Below are positions 45,816-57,552 of a stretch of DNA of 64,000 nt, piece after piece. Below the pieces are notes generated by a model. The model did not search any database and had not been told where the DNA came from. It saw nothing but the letters and a program-made list of their open reading frames with translations. The DNA is from Adiantum capillus-veneris (Eukaryota > Streptophyta > Polypodiopsida > Polypodiales > Pteridaceae): the NCBI GenBank assembly GCA_014529385.2, contig CM043963.1, forward strand, positions 96,348,912-96,412,911, given 5' to 3'. The translations under genes and the position numbers were made by a program. How positions within the stretch are numbered: the first letter of the stretch is position 1; each line of letters begins with the position of its first letter.

Positions 45816-48369
45816 ATGGATAGCAACCTAAGAAACAGCCCAAGGAATGCAGTCCGACAGGTCTCCCCCACAAAGACCCGACATTCTCCCACGAAGGTAT
45901 GTCACCTCTCTCTGTCTCTCTTTGTGTTGTGTACAGCGGACCTGTGCGTAATAGAGTACTGAGGTGTGGATACATTGAGTAATGAGTATGGATTTATTCC
46001 TTTCAGAGACAGAAGTTACAGCCTCCTCCCAAAATCAGCCGCTTTGTTCACCCCAAGGATGTGGAGGTGCCATTAAAGGCATTCTGCACGACAAAGGAGG
46101 ATTTTCACACGGAATATGGGTTAAGTCTTGAGGGGAAAGATGTTAGGAAGCTGACAGATGTAGATGTGCCCATATCCGACTGGATGAAAGTTTTCACGCG
46201 TCTTTCAGTGAAGGAGAAAAAAGTGCCGATAAAAACATCAAGGCCGGATCACTACAAGGCACTCTACCAGCTCTACAAGCAGGTGTACCAATCCAAACCA
46301 CCAAACTATCTGCTGGGAGTCAAGTTTGCATGCGGATATGTTTATTTCGTATGCGCAGGTTCGGTAAAGTGGGCTGAGTTTGCATCTGAGGTGGTGAAGA
46401 ATGTGACCAATGAAGGTCACTTAGATAGGAAAAGAGAACAATGGAAGTTAGAGACTTCCCAAGTATCCACAGGTACCCCAAGTGGTTCTGCCATCTTCTT
46501 AGTAAATACCCCATCCGGAAGTACACCAGTTGGAAGTGGAATTTTTGTGACCACTCAGTCTGCCTTTAGTGTTGAAGTATCCACTTCCTTGCAAGAAATT
46601 CTTGTTGAGGTTAGAAAATCTCATGATAATGTATCAGCCGAGTGTCAGAAGGCTAAGGATTCAGTGGTCAAATCTGTTGCTGACCGTTGCGAGGGTGCCC
46701 TTGACACCATCCGAATGCACTTCCCTGATGATGCCAATGTACCAACAGGCTTGCTTGACAGCCTCCAAGAAAAATTTGACCAAGCAAAAGACACCCTACA
46801 GCAGGCACAGGTATGCTTTTAACTCCATCTGATTGTAGTATAATACATGCAAAGTACCATACGGTATGATTTTTCATACCGGTAGGATTATATCATATTC
46901 GATAAGGGTAGATGAAAATACCGGTAGGCTGTTATCATACCGGTAGGATTATACCCTACCGATATGATTACATCCTACCAGTATGATTATATCCTACCGG
47001 TAGGATGTTATCTTACCGGTAGGATTTAGGAGATAATCCTACCAGTATGATAACATCCTACTGGTATGGTTACATCCGACCGGTATGGTTAGATCCAACC
47101 GGTATGATAAAATCCAACCGGTTTGATGTTATGCTTCCGGTATACTGTTATCCTATCGGTATGATGTTACCGGATGTTATCTTACCGGTATGATGTTATA
47201 CTATCCAGTATAATAACATTATACCAGTGGGATAACATCATACCAGCAGGATGTAATCATACCGGTATGATAACATCATTATATCGATTTTCAAGCATTC
47301 ATACCGATTTTATACCTGTTTGACATTGTCTGATAACAGAGGTCTCTTGCCTACAGGAATAATTATCCAAATGCTTGGACCGTGAGGAAACCTTTGGTCT
47401 CTATGTCACGTTTGTGACAGGCATGATTAGTCAACCAATGCTACCTGAAACCATAGTCTTGCCTGCACGAGTAACATCTCTTGGACATAGTGTTGTTCTC
47501 ATTGATGTGCGCAATGCTTGTGGTGTAAGAATTCATGATCACAATTGCTCAAGCCATGTTGTTCTATTGCCTTGTTCACATGCATACCATGCATTCTGCT
47601 ATGCTCACTTGGCTGAGAAAGGAAAGTGCATGCTTAAAGATTGCCTCGGAGTTATTTCTCCAGAAGACCAATCCCTTCTAAAGAAGAAGCCAGTTGAACC
47701 ATGCCCAAAAACAGGTGAGAAAATTGTTTCAATGGGTAATCAGGTGGTTGATTTTTGTCTTCTCTGATGTTTTTTCAGTGTCAAGCTGCTTCAGAACTAC
47801 TGCCGGTAAAGACACAGGGAACGATGCAGTGACGCCTGCATACAAGACACCTGTGGAGGTATTGATTGATGAAAATGTCCCTGGTAATGCTGAGAAACCT
47901 ATTTCGGAAACAACAGAAGAAGAACAAAACTTTGAAGTAAAGGAGCAGAGTACGACTAGTGGTGAAGAGAAAACCCAGGATGAGGAAGACGATGTGTTGC
48001 TAGACAGCGTGTGGGTGACAAGATCAAAGACCCCGGGAAAACGAGGCCAACATGGCAAGAGTAAGTTTTTTCATTGATTATGGCTCTAATAAGTGATCTC
48101 TTGGTGCACAGCTTTCTAAAGATGATGGTCGTGTAGATGTCAGGCTGGAGGGAAGTCCCGAGGAGACCCTTGCTCACAATATAAGAAAGGCAAAAAGAAA
48201 AAAAATCGAGAAGACTGGAGATGAGAATCCTGAAATGGAGCAAAAAATCAAGGAAGAGGAAGAGACCCAGGGGCAGCCAGAAGAGGAGATGGACATAGAA
48301 GACACTAATGAGATGCAGAATACCGGCACAAGTTCTGACCCTAAACCCAGAGCCTGCAAAAGATTATAG
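45816..48369 (+). pseudogene. T1 gene A: five-exon gene with RING-H2-like finger
   Basis: Gene model by splice sites and frame: exons 45816-45896, 46007-46810, 47357-47714, 47779-48060 and 48122-48369, all introns GT-AG and all phases compatible, about 590 codons. ATG 45816 opens MDSNLRNSPRNAVRQ. Exon 2 encodes an unrecognised globular part (SDWMKVFTRLSVKEKK, YLLGVKFACGYVYFVC) and a coiled stretch. Exon 3 has a RING-H2-like cluster at about residues 350-391 (LPCSHAYHAFC, then KCMLKDC, with an atypical C-x4-C last pair). Exons 4 and 5 are acidic, then basic (KRKKIEK). A TAA at 47360-47362, two codons into exon 3, interrupts the model unless a later acceptor near 47386 is used. It could be a ubiquitin-ligase-like accessory protein, but this is inference. 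Confidence 0.6.
46850..47300. repeat. Array of degenerate ACCGGTATG/ACCGGTAGG palindromic units (intron 2 of gene A)
   Basis: About 20 units of roughly 20 bp, each a variant of TATCATACCGGTATGATA, in both orientations because the core is palindromic. It fills most of the 546-bp intron. Confidence 0.85.
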
Positions 48370-48559
48370 TTTGCCCCCCCATGTTTCTTTTTATGTAACC
48401 ACTTGTTAAATTAATATAACTTTCTTTCCCATTCGACGTCTCTTTCATCTTGTGCCTAATTTTTGAACATTGTGTGTTTTTATTGTATGATTTCAATCTA
48501 TAGATATGTCCTAATTGCATATTTAAATTTGAGTCTTGTGTAATTTTGCATCTGCAAAT

Positions 48560-49399
48560 ATGTTTTCAGTTGAAGAATGGTGCCTTGCAGATAGGTTCAG
48601 GGCTGACAAGCAGAATGGCAGGGCTGACATTCGTGCAATATGGAATTGCGTGTTGTCTCCTGCAGTGCTCGTGTTTCCTCTATGGTATAGACTAATTAAA
48701 AGAATCCCACTGATATGGCCAAGGCCACCACCTTCGTTGAGTGTCCAGTGTAGGGTTCTCATTTTGGACCTTAATGGATTACTGCTCAAGAAATTTGATG
48801 GAAAATATGGTGAAGAATTTCCCCACTGGCCAGAAATGCGGTATGTTGTTGAAGGGGATACACAGTTTTGGGTAAGGCCCGATGCAGAAGTGTTTCTGAA
48901 TTTTTGTTTCAGATGGTTCGAAGTGTGGATATGGAGCTGCTGCGAGTTTGAGAAGCTCAAATGCACGCTAGCGATAGTGTTCCGTGACCACCACAAAAGA
49001 TTCAATAGAGTGGTAAGTCAGGCGCAGTGCACAAGGGACCCTTTTATATTGGGCGCGACAGATAAACCGGTGTTCCACAAGAATCTCGAAAATTTTCCTG
49101 ACCTACCACCTGACACACTTATCTTTGATGATTCTGGATATAAGCTAATGTTTAATCCATTGGGGTCATTTCTTGTTTTTCCCAAGCTAGAAAAGTAGTC
49201 TAAAGAAGTGCGCGCCTGTTTTCTGTCAACCACTGTCATAAACTGGTTGGCACATTGGTTGTACTCTAAGGACATAATTGAGTATACAAAGAGGACTGTA
49301 ATTTGTGCAGGCGGAAAACCTGACGACACCTATGTGCGTCGTTTTTATTATAAATGGCGGATTGACTTTTTCAAGAAGAAAGGAACATATTTTTTATAG
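48560..49399 (+). pseudogene. T1 gene B: FCP1/NIF-like HAD phosphatase-fold protein
   Basis: ATG 48560 (MFSVEEWCLADRF) opens 212 codons to a TAG at 49196-49198. The frame then continues coding-like for 66 more codons to 49399 (CFLSTTVINWLAHWL, RFYYKWRIDFFKKK). The body matches the FCP1/NLI-interacting-factor domain: RVLILDLNGLLLKK (motif I), FWVRPDAEVFLNFCF, FEVWIWSCCEFEK, SQAQCTRDPF, NKP-like DKPVFHKNL, and DTLIFDDSGYKLMFNP (motif III). Catalytic DxDx is DLNG here, so the second aspartate is asparagine. DLNGLL is the pattern of a plant-expanded FCP1-like subfamily. No intron needed. It may have been captured from the host. The TAG removes the C-terminus. Confidence 0.75.
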
Positions 49400-49609
49400 A
49401 AAAAGAAAGCTTCATAAAGTCTGTGAAGTGGGAGACTTTTGTCGATGTATTTTTTTGTCGATGTATTTTTTTGTCGATGGATGTAAATGGAGAATTACTC
49501 AACCAAAAGGCTCAATCAATGTAACAGAATTCATGTATAATACATTTACAAGCAAGTTGCATGGAAATACGTTGTATTCTATATTTGAAGTATATTGCAA
49601 ATAAAAGGA

Positions 49610-50480
<871 letters not shown>

Positions 50481-50664
50481 AGACAGTTCAGTTTACAGTA
50501 ATAGGCAGATATACACAAAATTATGCATTATGCATTTCTTAAGATGGTTACAGCTCAAAAGGCATACTATTGTAGATAGAATCACTGACATCAAGTGATA
50601 TTGTATATAGTTTTGAGTTGTTGGGATGGGGTATCATTAGGATTTTGATTGCCCGAACAAGATG

Positions 50665-53600
50665 TTAATATATGAACACCTTTCGCTTTTTGTCCAAAAG
50701 CTCGTAGGTCAGCTCATTTATCATACGATAGTAAAACCCTTTGATAGCATAGGATCCTTGCCCAATGATATTGCCCCAGTCATCTTCAGCGTCTGAATGA
50801 AACTCTTGAATAGCTGCAGTGCATTTCATTATATAGAAATCCACTTTTTCTTCATTGTCATTTGGTGCGGGAACAACAAAATTATCACCAACAATAAGAT
50901 CTTGACTGAGGGTGTCATAGTGTCCTTCATATGCTGCATCCTCATTTATTTCGTCGTCATCGTCTTCCCCTTCTTCTGTAGGCTCCAAAATAAGGTATGT
51001 CCAGAAAGGAACGTATAACTCGCTCACACATCTCCTCCACTTTTCCTGTTTCCATGCACTACAGAAACAAGACAGTGAACGTGTTCTCAAAGCATTTGTA
51101 TCATGCTCTGAATATGCAGAAACAGAGTGCATTGAGCGGGTATTTTTTACAGCCTTCACATCCCAATTTTTTCCCTTTTCGACATCTCCCAATTCAATCA
51201 CCCAAAAAATCATGCTTACATAACAAGCCTGGGATGCATAGGTGGCTGTAGCACCATCTGACAAGGTCCGTCTCAATAATGCCACAACATCTGTAGCACA
51301 GTCTATCTTTAGGCAATTTGGCTGCAATTGGTATTGAGTTAAAGATCTTTTTATCAATGCTCCCGCACCGTCGTGTTCTCCCTTACCATGTCCGGATCCA
51401 AAAAAGTTCCAAGACATTTTCCATCCCGTAAAAACACTATATCTGCAATTTAATAAATGGATAGAAGAAGATTAATATACTCTTGGCACGATAAAATTAC
51501 CAAAAGAAACACGTATTATAATATTACTAATGTTAGACAAGCATTTTATTACAACTTTAATGCCACTATGATAGGTCTCTATATTAAAACCACCTTCAGA
51601 TAATGTTTGTTAGAACATGGTATACCTGGCAAGGAAATAGAATGTTCTTCTTGCTTTGAATTGTGAAGCTGCTCCATCAGACCATACCCAATGACGTTTT
51701 ATATTTAGACCAAATTGCTTTAGCCATTCCGCATGTTTCAGAAAACAGTGTTGAACAAAATGTGTGTCATGTTGCTTGTCATCTGAAATGAAGAAGTGAA
51801 TTGTCTTGTGGATGTCACCTGCATAATAAAAAAAAAAAAAATTATTGAAGGCTTAATACAAAAGAAATAATACTGATCTAGGGTGATGTCGTTACCTGCA
51901 ATTCGGAAATATGTTATGTGCACAAAAATAGTTACTTGATTTGAATACCAGTGCATGGACTGAATCTCGTTTTGTTCTTTGAAACTATAATTTTCAGCAA
52001 AGTCAACAACTGACACAACAACATCTTCTGGAAATCTTTGTATACATTCCTTATATTGTTCTGCTTGCATTATGTATTTCTTAAGATGGTCTTTGAACAT
52101 GACTAAGAGATCCTGGCATGATATTTCCTTATGCGACAAGACTTTCCTTTTCTTCTTCAGACCGTCACGCGCAGTTCCTACTTCTAGGTCCTCAAAAATC
52201 TTCACCACAATCTTTTTAGCAATAAATGCAGCCTCTGCAGCACAAAAGTCTAACTTATCCGGGACACACCTTTTACATTGACCACTCAAGCAAGCAAGGG
52301 CATGGAAGGTGGATGTATCTTTGCATATGTTGCATTGACAATGGCAAGCTTTTCCATGCAGACCGAATACAGAACTTCGCATGTGATTTATGGCATCCTT
52401 TAGGAAGGACATTTGAACATGTGAAATGTAGCAGCAAGTATATCAGTCTCTCAATTTCCGCACAAAATATGGCTTCATGTACTCAAATGCCCGCTGCCTT
52501 ATTACAATTTCAGGGTATTGTTCTTTGAAGTTGAGAAAGAGCTCCACCTACAATGAAAGACATATATGGTTAAAGAACATTGAAGAAAACTGTAGGTTTT
52601 GAGGAAAACTATTACATTACTATAAACCAGTATTTTTATTTCAAACCACTATGTTTTTTCACTTAATTGGTTAGGTAAACCATTGAACACATGTCCTTGG
52701 TACGTACCAATGGTATATAAGTGTCAACCAGTGCAAATGTTCTTACTGCTGATGTAAACCAGTCTTTTCATTTATAACCGGTATGTTATTTACCTAACCA
52801 ATATAAGTGAGCACTTAACCACGATGTATACCAGTGATAAATAAGTGTTAAAAAGAATGAACACATGCCCTTGGTATGTACCAGTGGTATATAAGTGTCA
52901 ACCAGTTCAAATGTTCTTACTGCTGATGTAAACCAGTTTTTTCATTTAAAACCGGTATGTTATTTACCTAACCAGTACATGTGAGCACTTACCCATGATG
53001 TGTACCAGTGAAAAATAAGGGTTAAAAAAATGAACACATGTCCTTGGTACGTACCAGTGGTATATAAGTGTCAACCAGTTCAAATGATCTGACTGCTGAT
53101 GTAAACCAGTCTTTTCATTTAAAACCGGTATGTTATTTACCTAACCAGTACATGTGAGCACTTAACCACGATGTATACCAGTGAGAAATAAGTGTTAAAG
53201 AAAATGAACACATGTCATTGGTACGTACCAGTGGTATATAAGTGTCAACCATTGCAAATGTTCTTACTGCTGATGTAAACCAGTCTTTTCATTTAAAACC
53301 GGTATGTTATTTACCTAACCAGTACATGTGAGCACTTACCCATGATGTGTACCAGTGAAAAATAAGGGTTAAAAAAATGAACACATGTCCTTGGTACGTT
53401 CCAGTGGTATATAAGTGTCAACCAGTGCAAATGTTCTTACTACTAATGTAAACCAGTCTTTTCATTTAAAACCGGTATGTTATTTACCTAACCAGTACAA
53501 GTGAGCACTTAACCACGATGTAAACCAGTGAGAAATTAATGTTAAAAGAAATTAACACATGTCCTTGGTACATACCAGTGGTATATAAGTGTCAACTTGT

Positions 53601-55098
53601 TCAAATATTCTTACTGTTGATGTAAACCAGTCTTTTCATTTAAAACCGCTATGTTATTTACTAACCAATACATGTAAGCACTTAACCACGATGTATACTA
53701 GTGAGAAAAATGTGTTAAGAAAAATGAACACATGTCCTTGGTACGTTCCAGTGGTATATAAGTGTCAACCAGTTCAAATGTTCTGACTGCTAATGTAAAC
53801 CAGTCATTTCATTTAAAACCGGTATGTTATTTACCTAACCAGTGCATGTGAGGACTTAATCACGATGTATACCAGTGAGAAATAAGTGTACAAAAAAATT
53901 TACTGGATATGTAAACCACTATTTTCCTTTCAAACAGATATGTTTTTTACCTATCTGACATGACAAACAGTACATGTGAACACTTGACGAGTACATGTGA
54001 ACACTTAACCACTATGTATACCAGTGAGAAATAGGTGTTAAAAGATTTTTACTGGTTATGTAAACCAATTTTTTACTTAATCAGTTTATACATATCATAC
54101 GCGTGTGAAAGTATGCGTCTGCAAACGTATGTTTCAACAAACATACGCGTATGATAAAAACTATGTTTCCATTTATATTCTCCTTCATATCCAATATTTA
54201 TCTACTCTCAGTTTAGGACCACACACAGATTCCCCTTATTTCCATTTATAACTTCCTTCATATCTGATTTCATATCTACTCTTATCAACCCATTTATAGA
54301 GAATATAGGTCATGAATGCAAATATTAGAAAACAAAAATGGATATAGTGAAGCAAGTTATTACCTGAGATTGTTCAAGAAGATGCACAAGATATTTGACA
54401 TATGAATTTCTTCCAATACGCTTTCTGCACACATCCTTCTTATTGGGTGAAACACGAGTGCTAGACATCCAAAAAGAGAAGATCAACTCTTTCTCATCAG
54501 GTGTTATGAAGCCACGATCCATGGGCTGTCGAGCACATAAAGAGATTGGCAAATTGCCATCACCTGCTACCCTCAACCGATTCTTTGCAGCTCTGAAGTT
54601 CCTCTTGTGCAAATTTAGCAACTTAGATGCAGCTGAAACATTCACTTTTGAGGTAGATGTACACTCAACATTCATAATCATTGTGGTGATGAACCTTTTA
54701 AGAAAGAGCTCCTGTCCGCTCTTGGGTAATTTGATTGCATCTATTGTGTTGCGTATGGCTTCAACGAAGGTTGTTTGTGCCCTGGGCATTTCAAGGTCTC
54801 CAAGAGAAGGATGATTTACAAACTTGCACAAAATATCTAAGCGTGATGCAACATCGAGGGCCTTTGTACGCCGATTGAAGAGCATAACAAGGTCATTGCA
54901 AAGTCTTTGACGCTTTACATCATCAGCACCATTTTGATCATTATCTTCCTCACGTGCTACCTGCTCAAGCTTGTTCTTAGCACACTGCTCCCTCTTTCTC
55001 CTAGCATGATATTCCTTGACCGCATCAACAACATACCTAGCACACAGTTCATAGTGAGGCTGAGAGCAGTCACATACAGTGTGAGATTCTTGCTCCAT
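50665..55098 (-). pseudogene. T1 gene C: transposase-like protein, four exons
   Basis: Minus-strand model: exons 55098-54364, 52547-51896, 51818-51626 and 51442-50665, all GT-AG with matching phases, about 785 codons from ATG 55098 (MEQESHTVCDC; an upstream in-frame ATG at 55162-55164 is possible). Motifs: CHCQCNICKD and CLSGQCKRC (Cys clusters, exon 2), VDFAENYSFKEQNEIQS (52004 leftwards), WSDGAASQFKA (exon 3, near 51680), FFGSGHGKGEHDGAGA (exon 4, near 51375), TRSMH and SLSCFC. I recognise this motif series from uncharacterised animal and plant proteins that look like DDE-type transposases: D of DFAENY and D of SDG would be catalytic candidates. A TGA at 52445-52443 in exon 2 breaks the frame. 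Confidence 0.7.
52640..54060. repeat. 173-bp tandem satellite, about 7-8 copies, in intron 1 of gene C
   Basis: Corresponding points (TTCTTACTGC) fall at 52741, 52914, 53087, 53261, 53434, 53608 and 53781, spacing 173-174. Each unit includes AAAACCGGTATGTTATTTACC, TGTCAACCAGT and GGTACGTACCAGTGGTATAT. Copies are about 90 percent alike, and the outermost copies are degraded. Confidence 0.95.
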
Positions 55099-55257
55099 GC
55101 TAGAGAGGGAGAGATTGAGCGAGGTGATAGGCCTACAGAGAGCAAGAGAAGTATATGACAGCAATAGATGTGTGATAGGCCTACAAAGTAAAACAACAAT
55201 CTGTTCTCCTACACAGAGAGTTAGAGAGAGACAGGAAAACGAGAGAGCGGGAAGACA

Positions 55258-55420
55258 AAGAGCTGGATGACGTGCATAGTTAAGAGCTACAGATCCGTCT
55301 TCTATATTTGAAAAAGAGACGTGGAAATAGTAATGGTGTAAAGAGCTGGCTGATATGCATAGTTAAGAGGTACAGAGCCGTCTTCTATATTAACAAAAAG
55401 CTGTGGAAATTCTATATTTA
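55258..55420. repeat. 82-bp direct duplication near T1 right end
   Basis: AAAGAGCTGG...GTCTTCTATATT occurs at 55258 and again at 55340. Subterminal repeats of this kind are common in DNA transposons. Confidence 0.85.
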
Positions 55421-55516
55421 ATTAAAAATCTGTTCAAAAGAATATATCGAATTGAACTAATAGAGATGGTTTTATGTACTGGTTATAAAACCTCTATCCG
55501 GGACAAGGTTTTTGGT

Positions 55517-55538
55517 CCACCTATTCATGCATCCACCC
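55517..55538 (-). repeat. T1 right terminal inverted repeat
   Basis: 22 bp, exact reverse complement of 45511-45532. Confidence 0.9.
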
Positions 55539-55680
55539 AACACCCATTCTGTTTCCTTATTGTTTGCGCCCTCGGGAGATCTATTCTCCCTCCTCGCCAC
55601 ACCCGCCCTCTGGCTTTAATCCCCATGGAAGCATCTCGCGTAGAAACGCCTTTCTTTTCTTTTTCGAAAAGGGTAGCACC
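55539..55680. other. Insertion-border sequence, right
   Basis: About 140 bases not homologous to gypsy G1 and outside the T1 inverted repeat. Homology to G1 begins at about 55681 (GGGCAAATGTCTGGTAGC). See the left border entry. Confidence 0.4.
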
Positions 55681-57112
55681 TACTGGGCAAATGTCTGGTA
55701 GCTCATCCATCGCCAACACTTTCACTGAACCTCTCTCTGGTTCTTTCTCCATTGGGTTAACCATCCTCTGCGACTGTCACTTTAGCTTAGGCACCATCTC
55801 TATAAGCTTCCCAAAAGTAACATCTGCTTTCCTACTTGTCAAATCCTCCTTCAAGTCATATCTTGATTGCCGATCACCTAGTGGAAAATCTCAAACATGA
55901 AACTTGCAACGAGCCCTTCTTTTCCTCTTGGCCTTGACATCTTCATCTTCATGGCTCTTCCCCTTCTTCTTGCTAGGACTTGGGGCACTTCTTCCTTCCT
56001 TATCCTGTGTGGTCCTCTTTCCAATAGGCATCACTAATGTATCCTTTAGCTTTGCTGCCTTCTCCAAGCCTGACTACACTTATCACTTTTGTCTTTCCCT
56101 TGGGTTAATCCACTGGTTCCTTCTTCTCACTTAATTTCAATGCCATAATCATTTAACCTAGTTAGTACCTTTCTTGGCAATGGATACATGTCTCCCCCCA
56201 TCCTTGGTGGCTTATCACATTGCGGGTTGATGTGGCCCAACTCTTCGCAATTATAACACGTGGGCGTCTGCCTCCAAAACCTACCATTGCTTTGTCCAAC
56301 ACCATTCCTAGGTCTTTATTCGCCTCTTGGATGATTTTCAAACCTCCCCCATCCTCGATTATTTCCCACATTACCTAGCATGTCTAGGGTGAGATTATTC
56401 ATTAGATCTACCACTTGCCTCATGTCTTGCCTTAGCCCATCATCTTGCACTGTTGTAGTGACCATTGCTGGCATAACTTGAGGAGTAACATAAACCACTG
56501 GTTCATGATGAACCCCTGGCATGCAACCTTGCAAAGAATCCATAGGCTGAAACTCAGACCCCCTGGGTGCATACTCCACTCCTAGCTAGCTCGTTCTTCT
56601 CAGCTTCCACTCTTTGTTCCTCGCTACCTCTAGTGCATCTCCATATGTCCTAGGCTTCTTTAGCTCCACTCTCCAACGTATCTTTTCCCAAAGACCAAGC
56701 AAAGACCTGTCCTTCTTCATCATGTCAGGTGGGGGTGCTAAGGCCTTGCACATCCTCTCCCATGTTATTGAAACCTTACGTATGTACGCATCTACTGGCT
56801 CACCTTCCCTTTGCACCAAACCCTATACCTCTTTCCACACTTTATCAGGATCTTCTGCCTTCACAAACTCCACTTCCAATCCATGCCGTAGATTATCCCA
56901 ACTTGATCTCACAGGTGGATCGGCCACACGCAACTCCTCTTCAAATGCTTTGGACCAAACTCATGCATCACTCTTCAAACAAATCTAGAGAAGACGTAAC
57001 ATCTGTGCCGGATCATGAATTTGATTGCTAATGCAAGCAACTCTATCTTTTCCAAAAAGTCTTCTACATCTTCATTACTTCTTCCATGAAATTTCGGATA
57101 AGAGAAAGCCAT
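55681..57112 (-). pseudogene. gypsy Gag and linker (G2)
   Basis: ATG at 57112 opens MAFSYPKFHGRSNEDVEDFL, the gag start of this family. Several frames follow (57112-56975, 56819-56586, 56579-56316), holding IRKVSITWERMCKAL, ELKKPRTYGDALEVARNKEW and DMRQVVDLMNNLTLDM. The CCHC knuckle CYNCEELGHINPQCD lies at about 56262-56220. The linker toward protease (VNPMEKEPERGSVKVLAMDE) is cut at about 55681 by inserted DNA. At least four frame breaks. Confidence 0.87.
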
Positions 57113-57214
57113 GGCTACCCAAGTTACGATGTTTTGAGAACCCCTTCGAACACACGTGAAAGAAACCAAAACTTTTGGCTGACTCGATCCCTAGAACCTC
57201 AATTGAGCTTGTCT

Positions 57215-57442
57215 TTAGATAAGGACAAACACATGCATAGCAATTGAGTTTTTATAGTTAATCATTGGAATTACAACAGGCAAAGGGCATTCCAGTATCT
57301 CTCTTAATCTTCTTGGCCCGAACATAAAGACTATGCGCTGCTGGAAAAAAATCTTCCTAGACACATGAACATTTATCTGGATTCTTTGTCTTAAATTGTT
57401 GGCGGTTACACCACGATGGACGTCAGCACAGTGAGAACTCAC
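57215..57442 (-). CDS. Small conserved frame upstream of gag (G2)
   Basis: 75 codons, intact, from ATG 57442 to TAA at 57215. The last 55 or so residues match the G1 frame (INVHVSRKIFF, MFGPRRLREILECPLP, VIPMINYKNS). It ends about 100 bases before the gag ATG. Function unknown. Confidence 0.55.
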   Translation of the reverse strand: MSSHCADVHRGVTANNLRQRIQINVHVSRKIFFQQRIVFMFGPRRLREILECPLPVVIPMINYKNSIAMHVFVLI

Positions 57443-57552
57443 CTAACAAGATTTGTCAACTAAGGACGAAGCTCAACCCGCAGGTGCGTGGAAGCAAGCA
57501 CAGGGTGTCAACCTACACTCGACCGACTCTTGACTACTTCCTACAGAGGTCT

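Noticed and set aside
52640-54060. Possible CRISPR array
   Set aside because: Units of 173 bp are tandem without spacers, in a plant-like context with introns. It is a satellite.
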